DNA from: Halorhabdus utahensis DSM 12940 | GTDB taxonomy: Archaea; Halobacteriota; Halobacteria; Halobacteriales; Haloarculaceae | NCBI RefSeq assembly: GCF_000023945.1 | Contig: NC_013158.1 | Coordinates: 868,001 to 932,000 of the forward strand | DNA: 64,000 nt | Direction: 5' to 3' | Shown here: in pieces, positions 18,154-26,277 of the stretch | Layout of the letters: the number at the start of each line of letters is the position of its first letter | How positions within the stretch are numbered: position 1 is the stretch's first letter | Program-made: the position numbers and the translations under genes | Notes under the pieces: generated by a model | Database searches by the model: none | Told to the model about the DNA's origin: nothing | Seen by the model: only the letters and a program-made list of their open reading frames with translations

Positions 18154-18354
18154 TTATTCCTCGACGATGATCGCGTCGACGGGACAGGCGTCCGCAGCCT
18201 CTCTGGCGGCCGCGACCATATCGCCGTCGACCTCTTCTTGCCCGTCGACGACGTACGCGAGCCCGTCGTCACGCATTTCGAAGATTTCCGGTTCCATTGC
18301 TGCACAGATCTCGTCGCCGACACATAGGTCCTGATCGACTTCCACTGTAGCCAT
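18154..18354 (-). CDS. small single-cluster ferredoxin with Asp at a ligand position
   Basis: The 66-residue ferredoxin has C11, D14, C17 and C57 (CVGDEIC... CPVDAI). One cluster is expected. The second Cys of the normal CxxCxxC motif is Asp, as in Pyrococcus furiosus ferredoxin, where Asp ligates one iron and allows interconversion between three-iron and four-iron forms. The product is an electron carrier in the cytoplasm; its partner is unknown. ATG 18354 gives the standard family start. Confidence 0.88.
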   Translation of the reverse strand: MATVEVDQDLCVGDEICAAMEPEIFEMRDDGLAYVVDGQEEVDGDMVAAAREAADACPVDAIIVEE

Positions 18355-18520
18355 TATTGTTACCTCCGGTGGAATTTGCCGATTCAGACTCATAAAGCAC
18401 ACTGGTATTCTCTGCGCTCTGGAATCCTCACGGAGAATCGTGGGAGTCCACGCCGGACCGTTCCCCGGCGGCAAGATGTGATCGCCAGCTTTAGGCGTAT
18501 CTGTGGTCCACGTCCGGACG

Positions 18521-18961
18521 ATGAGTCTCCGGACGGCCGTGGCCGCCCCGTTCGTGCAGGCCGGAAGCGACCAGCTTCCGCGGAGTGACTTCGTGGTCGA
18601 CCTCAGCCTCGACCGTGACTGGTTCTCCCCGGAGCAGGCCAAGCGCCTGATCGACGTCGCCGAAGGCGAAGGATTACTGACAGCGAGCGACGGGACCCTG
18701 AAGCTCACCTTCGAATCGGCGTCGGTGACCATCCCCGATGGATACCAACCCGACGAGTCGATCCTGCGCAAACGCTCGACGTTCGAGCGCGTCCTCGATA
18801 CGGTCGTGGCCGAGGGGACGGACAAACAGCAGGCCGTCGCGGCGATCAACGGCCTCCAGTCCGATCTCGGCGTCACCCTGGAGACGGCGGCGATCCTCTA
18901 CGCGCGCCGGCAGGGCATCGACGTCGACGAGGCGATCGACCGCACGCTGGAGGCACTCTGA
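18521..18961 (+). CDS. DUF2240 family protein
   Basis: The 146-residue acidic protein matches the archaeal DUF2240 family as I remember it: LRTAVAAPF at the start, the LSLDRDWFSPEQAKRLID stretch, and a C-terminal helical part (ILYARRQGIDVDEAIDRTLE). The middle resembles a winged-helix arrangement, so nucleic-acid binding is possible, but no function is established. The stop overlaps the next start (TGATG), coupling the two genes. Confidence 0.8.
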   Translation: MSLRTAVAAPFVQAGSDQLPRSDFVVDLSLDRDWFSPEQAKRLIDVAEGEGLLTASDGTLKLTFESASVTIPDGYQPDESILRKRSTFERVLDTVVAEGTDKQQAVAAINGLQSDLGVTLETAAILYARRQGIDVDEAIDRTLEAL

Positions 18962-19326
18962 TGGTCGACGATTGCGTCACCGACGGCGAGCGCATCGCGA
19001 CGCTCCTGCGGGCGGAGATCGACGGCCGCGAGACGGCCGGGCTGGATCGGCTCTCTGTCGTGGAAGGCGAGGACCGAGAGCCGTCCGCTCCGGATGGCGG
19101 CCCGGCAGTCGTCGACGACGATGGTCGCGTCCTCGCCACACTGGAGCCGACGTCGGACGGGCTTGTCCTCGGCGTGCGGGCCGGCGAATCGACTGTGCAA
19201 GCCCACGCGGACGATGAATTTTTGAGAGTGGACGTAACTGACGAGCAAGTGCAGGTCACCGTCCCGACCGCCGCCGCGGTCAAACGGGCCGTCGATCTGC
19301 TCGTCAGCGTCGCCACTGAGAGGTGA
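18961..19326 (+). CDS. uncharacterised acidic protein coupled to DUF2240
   Basis: The 121-residue soluble protein has an N-terminal helix (DGERIATLLRAEIDGRE), a beta-rich middle and a C-terminal helix (AAAVKRAVDLLVSVATER). I recognise no motif. Its ATG overlaps the stop of the DUF2240 gene by one base, so the two are co-translated and possibly work together. Confidence 0.75.
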   Translation: MVDDCVTDGERIATLLRAEIDGRETAGLDRLSVVEGEDREPSAPDGGPAVVDDDGRVLATLEPTSDGLVLGVRAGESTVQAHADDEFLRVDVTDEQVQVTVPTAAAVKRAVDLLVSVATER

Positions 19327-19465
19327 GCCTGTCCAGCGTGTCATCGAATCGGTCACCGCCAGTCGGGCGAGACGCGAACCTTCGGCGGACTCACGGATCC
19401 GCATTCGTGCGCATCCGGTTCCGGTCGAAGGTGTTCGGACCTCCGGCCAGCCAGGGGATGTCCGA

Positions 19466-20797
19466 TCAGTCTACTGCTGAGTCGCCCTCTTGACGTTCCT
19501 GGACCCGGATCGTCGAAATTCGGGACCCCTCGACGCTCGTCACCGTGACGACGTACCCGGCGACCGCAACGCGATCGCCACGTTCCGGCGCACGGTTGAG
19601 TTGCTCGAGTACCAGCCCACCGATCGTTTCGACCTCGTCACTCGTGAACTCCCCCTCGATCATGTCGTTGATTTTTGACAACGGGACGCCCCCATCAATG
19701 TCGTATCCCCCATCATCACGCGGGCGAATCGAGGGTTCGCGCTCGTCCATATCAAACTCATCCCGGAGGTCCCCGACGAGTGCCTCGACGACGTCTTCAA
19801 CCGTTGCGATCCCCTCAAACGCCCCCCACTCGTCGATAACTGCAACCATTTGCTGTTGGTCTTCCCTGAACTGTCTCAGGAGATCGCTGAGTGCCATCGT
19901 CTCGGGGGCGATCGCGATCTCGCGGGCGATGTCGCCGACTGACTCGGCGTCCCCACCCTCCACCTCCGCTCGTAACACGTCCTTGACGTCCACGAATCCG
20001 ATCACTTGATCGCCGTCCTCGGCGGCAAGCACTGGATAGCGGGTATGACCAGCCTCGAGGACGATCGACTGGAGGTCCGAGAGCGCGGCATCCGCCCGAA
20101 CGCTCACCACGTCAGGCCGTGGAACCATGACCTCCCGCACCACGATGTCGTCGAGATCGAAGACCCGCTCGATCATCGTCACTTCTGCCAGGTCGATGTC
20201 CCCCACCTCACCCGATCGTGTGAGTACCCGGAGGAGCTCTCGCTCACCGAGTGTCTCATCCGTCTCGGAAGCGGGCGGCACACCGAGCGACCGCGTGAAC
20301 GCGTTAGCCGCCCCGTTAAAGACGACAATACCCGGATAGAGTATGAAATAAAAGAACTTCATCGGCGGGGCGAGAAACAGCGAGAGTCGCTCGGTCTGGG
20401 CGATTGCGATCGTCTTCGGCGCGAGTTCACCGAAGACGACGTGGAGGAACGTGATGATACTAAATCCGATTGCGAACGCCACGAGATGGATGAGACTCGC
20501 CGGGAGAACCGATTCCAGTATTGGCTCGATGAGCGCCGCCACGGCGGGTTCGCCGACCCACCCCAATCCGAGCGAGGCGATGGTGATGCCGAGTTGCGTC
20601 GTGGCGAGGTAGTTATCGAGATTCGTCATCACTTCTTGCAGCGTCGCCGAGCCGGGCCGCCCTTCCTCGGCGAGCTGGTCGACCGACGTCCCCCGAACCC
20701 GAACGAAGGCGAACTCCGCAGCGACGAAGAAGCCGTTTAAAACCACCAGAATCAGCGCCAAGACAAGTTGTGCTGCCGAGAGCGCGACGTTTACCAT
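19466..20797 (-). CDS. CNNM/HlyC-CorC family protein (DUF21-CBS-CorC)
   Basis: The 443-residue membrane protein has the CNNM layout. A DUF21 transmembrane domain with about four helices (about 1-150) carries the polar stretch near the first helix (LVVLNGFFVAAEFAFVRVR). A CBS pair follows (about 200-325), then a C-terminal CorC_HlyC domain (about 345-430, with DIDGGVPLSKINDMI). Family members act as Mg or Na/Mg exporters regulated by nucleotide binding at the CBS domains. It is a single gene. ATG 20797 places the first helix directly at the N-terminus. Confidence 0.92.
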   Translation of the reverse strand: MVNVALSAAQLVLALILVVLNGFFVAAEFAFVRVRGTSVDQLAEEGRPGSATLQEVMTNLDNYLATTQLGITIASLGLGWVGEPAVAALIEPILESVLPASLIHLVAFAIGFSIITFLHVVFGELAPKTIAIAQTERLSLFLAPPMKFFYFILYPGIVVFNGAANAFTRSLGVPPASETDETLGERELLRVLTRSGEVGDIDLAEVTMIERVFDLDDIVVREVMVPRPDVVSVRADAALSDLQSIVLEAGHTRYPVLAAEDGDQVIGFVDVKDVLRAEVEGGDAESVGDIAREIAIAPETMALSDLLRQFREDQQQMVAVIDEWGAFEGIATVEDVVEALVGDLRDEFDMDEREPSIRPRDDGGYDIDGGVPLSKINDMIEGEFTSDEVETIGGLVLEQLNRAPERGDRVAVAGYVVTVTSVEGSRISTIRVQERQEGDSAVD

Positions 20798-20906
20798 CGG
20801 TGCCACCAGCAAGGACTACCGCTCGATTGTAACAAGCGCATATCTATGCATCTCGTTCCATATACAAAAATCATCGAACGGATTCACGGGCCACGTCGCC
20901 GCCCGC

Positions 20907-21566
20907 TCACAGGCCGGCGAGAACGTCGAGCAAATCCGTCCGAAGCTTGTCCCGATCGACCGCGGCGTCGGCCCGCGGGTGCAACTCGGGACCACCGGGA
21001 TAGAGTACCTGTACCGCGGCCAGGCCGGCGTCTTTGGCTCCCGCGACGTCGACCTCCGGCTTGTCGCCGACGTACACCGCCTCGGACGGGCGGACAGACA
21101 TCTCCCCGAGGATCGCCTCGAACGCGATCGGATCGGGTTTGCGCGTCTCCAGCGCGCCGGTCACGACACTGGCGTCGAGATAGTCATCCCACCCGAGCAC
21201 GTCGAGTTTGCTCCGCTGGGCGCGAACCGGCCCATCGGTCAACACGCCGACGCGGTAGCCCGCGCCGTTGGTGAGATGGGCGAGCAGGTCACTCGCGCCA
21301 TCGACCGGAACGAGCGCGTCGTTGACCGCCTCGCGGTAGGTGTCGGCTACGGCGTCGGGATCGACCGTCTCGTCGTCGATGACGGCCTCGAAAATAGGGG
21401 CCCGCGTTTCGCTCGTGACTGCCTCGTGGTGGGTATCCTGATAGGTCGTGTACTCGATCGGGTCGCCGCCGGCGACGGCGGTCGCCTCCTCGATCAGCGT
21501 CCCCCGATCGCGCGTGGTCACGGCCAGCGTCTCATCTAGGTCGAAGACCACCGCGTTGACGGTCAT
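20907..21566 (-). CDS. HAD-superfamily phosphatase
   Basis: The 219-residue protein carries HAD motif I FDLDET (D9, D11), motif II VLTDG, Lys in RKPDP (motif III) and motif IV VGDKPEVDVAGAKDAG. The cap domain between motifs I and II is alpha-helical. It is probably a small-molecule phosphatase; the substrate is unknown. The gene is divergent from pyrF with a 142 bp gap. Confidence 0.9.
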   Translation of the reverse strand: MTVNAVVFDLDETLAVTTRDRGTLIEEATAVAGGDPIEYTTYQDTHHEAVTSETRAPIFEAVIDDETVDPDAVADTYREAVNDALVPVDGASDLLAHLTNGAGYRVGVLTDGPVRAQRSKLDVLGWDDYLDASVVTGALETRKPDPIAFEAILGEMSVRPSEAVYVGDKPEVDVAGAKDAGLAAVQVLYPGGPELHPRADAAVDRDKLRTDLLDVLAGL

Positions 21567-21697
21567 CGAGAGAGGATACAGCGGAGGCACAATTGAGTGT
21601 TGTGTTCGACGCAACGTCTGGGTCGCGTTCACAGACCGAGCACGAGAGGAGCGAGGAAGTCGTCGCCCACATGGAAATACTTGAGTCGAGGGGATCC

Positions 21698-21703
21698 GGA
21701 GGG
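21698..21703 (+). promoter_or_regulatory. Shine-Dalgarno of pyrF
   Basis: GGAGGG ends 5 bp before ATG 21709. A leadered transcript is the exception among the mostly leaderless genes here. Confidence 0.6.
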
Positions 21704-21708
21704 AAGAT

Positions 21709-22563
21709 ATGACCTTCTTCGAGCGACTGGCCGGCCGGATCGACGCGGTCGACAGCGTCGTCTCGGTGGGCTTAGATCCCGATCCCGACCGCCTCCCCGA
21801 CCACCTCGCCGACCGGGAGTTGCCGCGGTGGGCGTTCAACCGCCGGATCATCGACGCGACCCACGAGCACGCCGCCGCCTACAAACCCAACGCCGCGTTC
21901 TACGAGGACCCCGACGGCTGGCGCGCGCTGGCCGAAACCATCGCCTACGCCCACGGCAAGGACGTGCCAGTCCTGCTCGATGCAAAGCGGGGCGACATCG
22001 GCAACACGGCCCGCCAATACGCCGAAGTGCTCGACGGGGACGGTCTCGACGCCGACGCGATCACCGTCAACCCCTACATGGGCCGGGATTCCCTGGAGCC
22101 GTTTCTCGCTCGCGAGGAGACCGGCGTCTTCGTCCTCTGTCGGACCTCGAACCCGGGCGGGGCGGACCTCCAGGGCCTCGAACTCCAAGACGGTGAGGCG
22201 CTCTACGAACGCGTCGCGGCGCTCGCCGACCTGTGGAACCGCAACGACAACGTCGGCCTGGTCGTCGGCGCGACGGCCCCGGAGGAACTCGAATCGCTAC
22301 GCGAGCAGGTTCCGGACCTCCCCTTCCTCGTGCCGGGCGTCGGCGCGCAGGGTGGGGACGCCGAGGCTGCCGTCGAGCACGGGCTGGCGGACGTGCCGGG
22401 TGTCGACCCACAAGTCGGCCTCGTGAACTCCTCACGGGGGATCATCTTCGCCGGCGAGGAGGCGGGTGGCCCGGGCGACGCCGATCCGGATGCCTACTAT
22501 CGGGCAGCCGGCGAGTCGGCGAAGCGGCTCAAACGGAGACTGAACCGTCATCGAGACGGATAA
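21709..22563 (+). CDS. pyrF: orotidine 5'-phosphate decarboxylase
   Basis: The 284-residue product decarboxylates OMP to UMP in pyrimidine synthesis. It is the long class of PyrF: VVSVGLDPDPDRLP near the start, KPNAAFYE, the catalytic Lys-Asp network in LLDAKRGDIGNTA (about 84-96), and the phosphate-binding VNSSRGI near the end. It is preceded by a clear Shine-Dalgarno and is alone on its strand before the sensor-domain gene 73 bp later. Confidence 0.95.
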   Translation: MTFFERLAGRIDAVDSVVSVGLDPDPDRLPDHLADRELPRWAFNRRIIDATHEHAAAYKPNAAFYEDPDGWRALAETIAYAHGKDVPVLLDAKRGDIGNTARQYAEVLDGDGLDADAITVNPYMGRDSLEPFLAREETGVFVLCRTSNPGGADLQGLELQDGEALYERVAALADLWNRNDNVGLVVGATAPEELESLREQVPDLPFLVPGVGAQGGDAEAAVEHGLADVPGVDPQVGLVNSSRGIIFAGEEAGGPGDADPDAYYRAAGESAKRLKRRLNRHRDG

Positions 22564-22636
22564 AATCTTACGGCGAGTTGGTGACAGCGTAATCTGGGCC
22601 GCCTTTTCGTATCCCCGGGCAACAAAAGATCGATCC

Positions 22637-23344
22637 ATGACGGCCACGTCTAATAGATCGCTGTCGCGTCGCATCCTTGGCGTCGTGGTGGCGAAGCGAA
22701 CGTATCGCAACCTGGCGTACATGTTCCTGCGGTTCCCGCTGGGGATCGCGTACTTCACGCTGTTCCTCACTGGAATCACTCTGGGAATCGTCTTGATCCC
22801 GCTAGTGATCGGCGTCCCAATTCTAATCGGCGTCCTCGGAGCCGCCGACTATGCGGGTGTGATCGAAGCACGGATCGCAACAGGGCTGCTGAACGTCGAC
22901 GCGACCTGGACACCCACCGACGCGGACGAGCTGTCGGTCCGCAACTATGCCAAGACGGTCGTAACCGACCGCCACAACTACGGGATGGTTGTCTATTTCC
23001 TGGCGCAGTTCATCGTCGGCACTGTCGCGTTCGTCGCGCTCACACTCGGGTTGGTGATCCCACTGACGCTACTGGTCGCGCCGCTGGTGTACTGGTTGCC
23101 CGGCGTCCGCTACGAGCTGTTGACCGGCGAGGGGTCGACCGTCGAACTGGGGGCGCTCTCAATCGATAGTTCAACCGGAGCAGGCGGGTTCGGTCCCATC
23201 GTCATCGACACGCTCCCGGAAGCACTCGCCGCGTCGGTCGTCGGTGTGATCGTGTTGCTAGTGACTCTCCATCTCGTCAACGCCGTCGCCCGGGTGATGG
23301 GGTGGCTCACGTGTACGATCTTCTCGTCGTCGAGTCAGAACTGA
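22637..23344 (+). CDS. putative sensor-domain membrane protein
   Basis: The 235-residue membrane protein matches the haloarchaeal and actinobacterial Sensor domain family (four-helix, found in front of histidine kinases or alone). It has two long helices at about 30-70, an extracytoplasmic or loop part (about 75-110), two further helices at about 115-155, and a helix at about 200-225. No output domain is fused. Its last 10 bases overlap the 3' end of the convergent zinc-finger gene. Function is unknown. Confidence 0.8.
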   Translation: MTATSNRSLSRRILGVVVAKRTYRNLAYMFLRFPLGIAYFTLFLTGITLGIVLIPLVIGVPILIGVLGAADYAGVIEARIATGLLNVDATWTPTDADELSVRNYAKTVVTDRHNYGMVVYFLAQFIVGTVAFVALTLGLVIPLTLLVAPLVYWLPGVRYELLTGEGSTVELGALSIDSSTGAGGFGPIVIDTLPEALAASVVGVIVLLVTLHLVNAVARVMGWLTCTIFSSSSQN

Positions 23345-23532
23345 TAGGTGTCGCCGGTGTCCGGCTGATCGTCCCCACTCGGTTGCCCGCCACCGCCCAC
23401 TTCGCGGGCGCACTCGACGCAGAACCCGACCGACGCCTCGTAGTGGCGCTCACAGACGAGCGTGCCACATCTATCGCAAGTGTACCCGGCACCGGTGCGA
23501 CCGCAGATGCCACAGAGACCGGAACTGCTCAT
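23335..23532 (-). CDS. small zinc-finger protein
   Basis: The 65-residue protein has eight regularly spaced candidate zinc ligands: C7, C10, C19, C22, C27, H30, C38, C41. This pattern resembles cross-braced fingers such as HIT or B-box domains and would bind two zinc ions. An acidic Gly/Asp tail follows. Such small zinc-finger proteins are common in haloarchaea and mostly uncharacterised. It is too short for many gene finders but has clear coding character and overlaps the convergent gene by 10 bases. Confidence 0.8.
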   Translation of the reverse strand: MSSSGLCGICGRTGAGYTCDRCGTLVCERHYEASVGFCVECAREVGGGGQPSGDDQPDTGDTYQF

Positions 23533-23618
23533 ATCCTCTCTTGGCCGGCCACGGACTTCAGAACTGGGGGTACATGCTTGCCGGATCAAACCGACCACGC
23601 CACGAGCGGAATCAGATG

Positions 23619-23627
23619 TCTTTAACT
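23619..23627 (+). promoter_or_regulatory. TATA-like box of carS
   Basis: TCTTTAACT is centred about 30 bp before the carS ATG, so the transcript has at most a few leader bases. Confidence 0.5.
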
Positions 23628-23652
23628 GACGGCCATCGTATCGCCGGGAAAG

Positions 23653-24198
23653 ATGTCGTGGCTCTCGGTCGTCGTCATCGCGTTCTGGGCGATGTTGCCC
23701 GCATATCTCCCCAACAACGTCGCCGTGCTGGCCGGCGGCGGTCAGCCGATCGACGGCGGGCGAACCTATCGCGGTGCGCGCCTGCTCGGCGACGGTAAAA
23801 CCTGGCGTGGCACGGTCGCCGGCACCGCGGCGGGGGCGGCCCTGGCGCTCGCACTCGACGCCGCGGCACCCGCCATTGGCGACGCGATCGGGATCGACCT
23901 GCCTGGATTCCCGATCGCGGCCGCCGTCGCGCTGGCACTGGGCGCGATGGTCGGTGACATCGCCGCCTCGTTCATCAAACGCCGCCTCGATCGCCAGCGC
24001 GGCGCGCCCGTCCCCGGCCTCGATCAACTCGATTTCGTACTCGGCGCGCTCGGCCTGGCCGTACTCGCCGCGCCAACCTGGTTCGGCGAGACGTTCACGC
24101 CGGCCGTGCTGGCAGTCGTCGTCATCCTGACTCCCATCCTGCACGTCACGACGAACGCGCTCGCGTACGTGTTGGGGCTGAAAGACGAGCCGTACTGA
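23653..24198 (+). CDS. carS: CDP-archaeol synthase
   Basis: The 181-residue integral membrane enzyme transfers CMP from CTP to digeranylgeranylglyceryl phosphate, making CDP-archaeol, the branch point of archaeal phospholipid synthesis. It has about five helices. The cytoplasmic loop with [15 protein letters not shown] and the [20 protein letters not shown] segment carry family-typical charged residues. Length is normal. It is followed by hemC after 84 bp. Confidence 0.93.
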   Translation: MSWLSVVVIAFWAMLPAYLPNNVAVLAGGGQPIDGGRTYRGARLLGDGKTWRGTVAGTAAGAALALALDAAAPAIGDAIGIDLPGFPIAAAVALALGAMVGDIAASFIKRRLDRQRGAPVPGLDQLDFVLGALGLAVLAAPTWFGETFTPAVLAVVVILTPILHVTTNALAYVLGLKDEPY

Positions 24199-24282
24199 TC
24201 GGCTGGCGACACTTCGATCCAAGCCAGCTATCGCCAGCGTCGAGCGGTGAGGTTATCCCGCTCGACCGTGGACACACGGCTA

Positions 24283-25404
24283 ATGAGCAGCCGTGCCACG
24301 ACGTTCCGGTTGGCCACGCGCGGGTCGGATCTCGCGCTCCGGCAGACCGGGGCGATACGCGACGCCCTGGAGAGTCGCCGTCACGAGGTCGAACTCCTCG
24401 AAGTCGAGACGACGGGCGACGAACTCCGTGACGAACTCATCCATCGCCTCGGCAAGACCGGCGCGTTCGTCCACAGCCTCGACGAGCGCGTCCGGGCAGG
24501 CGAGGCCGACGCCGCGGTCCACTCGTTGAAGGACGTCCCGACGGAGGATCGCGAGGGGTTGACCGTCGCCGCGGTGCCCGAACGCGCGCCGGCGAACGAT
24601 GTCCTGGTCACGCCCGACGGAACCGACCTCGATGACCTTCCGGAGGGCGCAACGGTCGGGACGTCCAGTCTCCGCCGGCGCGCGCAGTTGCTGGCCGAAC
24701 GCCCGGATCTCGACGTCCAGCCACTGCGCGGCAACGTCGACACCAGAGTGGAAAAGTTACTCGCACCCACCCTCAAGGCAGAGTATACGGCGCGACTGGA
24801 TGCCCAAGAGAGCGAAGAAACCACCGAAAATGGCGACGACGAAACGAAGGCGACGGGCCAGACGTTCGAGCAGTCCTTCGACGACTGGTTCAACGGCCTC
24901 GCCGAGATCGAGCGCAAAGCCACGGCACGCGAGGTCGACACCGAATACGATGCGATCGTGCTCGCCGAAGCCGGGCTGGATCGGCTGGGACTGACCCATC
25001 ACCTCGACTTCCAGGCACTCCCCGACGAGCAGTTCGTTCCATCTCCCGGCCAGGGGGTCGTCGCCGTCGTCGCCGAGGAAGGCGAAGCCGCCGAGGCGAT
25101 CCGCGATATCATTGATGACGCTCGCACGCGCGTCGAGGCGACCGTCGAGCGCACGATCCTCGAAACGCTGGGCGGCGGCTGCGTGGCCCCGATCGGCGTC
25201 CGGGCGGTGTTCCAGGGTCGAGTCGTCACGACGACAGTCCGCGTGCTCGCGCCCGACGGAACCGAGGAGATCGCCGACCGACGCGCACTCCCGGTCGAAG
25301 ACCACGTCGACGCCGCCCGCGAACTGGGCGAGGACCTCGCCGACCGCGGTGCAGATGAGGTGATCGAACGCGCCAAGGAGATGGCGGAGGCCGACGACAC
25401 ATGA
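24283..25404 (+). CDS. hemC: hydroxymethylbilane synthase (porphobilinogen deaminase)
   Basis: The 373-residue enzyme joins four porphobilinogens into hydroxymethylbilane. It shows the family start (LATRGSDLALRQT), VHSLKDVPT, GTSSLRRRAQL and the dipyrromethane-attachment Cys in GGGCVAPIG (domain 3). Bacterial enzymes have about 310 residues; the excess is an acidic segment at about 175-220 (with ESEETTENGDDE). ATG 24283 was chosen over an upstream in-frame GTG because it directly precedes the conserved N-terminus. hemD follows after 39 bp. Confidence 0.95.
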   Translation: MSSRATTFRLATRGSDLALRQTGAIRDALESRRHEVELLEVETTGDELRDELIHRLGKTGAFVHSLDERVRAGEADAAVHSLKDVPTEDREGLTVAAVPERAPANDVLVTPDGTDLDDLPEGATVGTSSLRRRAQLLAERPDLDVQPLRGNVDTRVEKLLAPTLKAEYTARLDAQESEETTENGDDETKATGQTFEQSFDDWFNGLAEIERKATAREVDTEYDAIVLAEAGLDRLGLTHHLDFQALPDEQFVPSPGQGVVAVVAEEGEAAEAIRDIIDDARTRVEATVERTILETLGGGCVAPIGVRAVFQGRVVTTTVRVLAPDGTEEIADRRALPVEDHVDAARELGEDLADRGADEVIERAKEMAEADDT

Positions 25405-25443
25405 GGCCGGTCGCCGGCACTCACCACACCGGGAGGGAGAGAC

Positions 25444-26178
25444 ATGACTGACGACCGGCCGACCGTCGCCGTCTTCCGCCCGGACGACGAGCGACTGGAG
25501 ACGGCGGTCGAACTCCTCGAATCGCTCGACGCGAACCCAATCGCCGACCCGATGCTCGCCGTTGAGCCGACGGAGACGCTTCCCCGCACGGACGCCGAGG
25601 TGGTCGTTTTCACGAGCAAGACCGGGGCCGAACTGGTGGCCGGCGAGTGGACGCCCGGCGACGCAACAGTGTGTGCGATCGGCGAGCCGACGGCCGCCGC
25701 ACTCCGGGCGAACGGGATCGCGGTCGACGTCGTGCCGGAGACGTACTCCTCGTCCGGACTCGTCGATGCACTCGGGGAGCAAGTCGACGGGCTGCGAGTC
25801 GAGGTCGCCCGCAGCGACCACGGCAGCGACGTGTTGCTGGACGGGCTGGAATCGGCCGGCGCGTACGTCCACGAGACGGTACTGTATCGACTCGTCCGTC
25901 CAGCGAACGCCGGCGAGTCCGTCCGGCGGGCCGCCGAAGGCGACCTCGACGCCGCGCTGTTCACCTCCTCGTTGACGGTCGAACACTTTCTGGCGATCGC
26001 GAGTGAGCGAGGCCAGCGAGCGGCGGCGATCGAGGGATTGTCCGAGGCAGTCGTGGGGACGATCGGCGGACCAACCCGAGAGACGGCAGCGGGACAGGGA
26101 GTCGACGTCGATGTCGTTCCCGAAGCGGCCGAGTTCGAGGCACTTGCCACAGCGGTCATCGATCGGCTCGATCGATAG
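25444..26178 (+). CDS. hemD: uroporphyrinogen-III synthase
   Basis: The 244-residue enzyme closes hydroxymethylbilane to uroporphyrinogen III. It is a diverse family; the match rests on the two-domain alpha/beta layout, FTSKTGAEL, the VARSDHGSDVLLDGLE stretch, YRLVRP, and FTSSLTVEHFL, plus position directly after hemC. In many haloarchaea cobA (uroporphyrinogen methyltransferase) lies between the two genes; here it is absent. It is cytoplasmic. Confidence 0.9.
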   Translation: MTDDRPTVAVFRPDDERLETAVELLESLDANPIADPMLAVEPTETLPRTDAEVVVFTSKTGAELVAGEWTPGDATVCAIGEPTAAALRANGIAVDVVPETYSSSGLVDALGEQVDGLRVEVARSDHGSDVLLDGLESAGAYVHETVLYRLVRPANAGESVRRAAEGDLDAALFTSSLTVEHFLAIASERGQRAAAIEGLSEAVVGTIGGPTRETAAGQGVDVDVVPEAAEFEALATAVIDRLDR

Positions 26179-26243
26179 TTGATCGACGAGCGCACGGAGA
26201 ATCGCAATTCGACGACGAGCGCTACCGACGTATTCCACCCAAG

Positions 26244-26250
26244 CTATTTT
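26244..26250 (+). promoter_or_regulatory. TATA-like box of the kinase-like gene
   Basis: CTATTTT lies about 31 bp before GTG 26278, supporting that codon as the start over the TTG at 26179 directly after hemD. Confidence 0.4.
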
Positions 26251-26277
26251 GGCGACACCGACCACTCTCCGAACACC

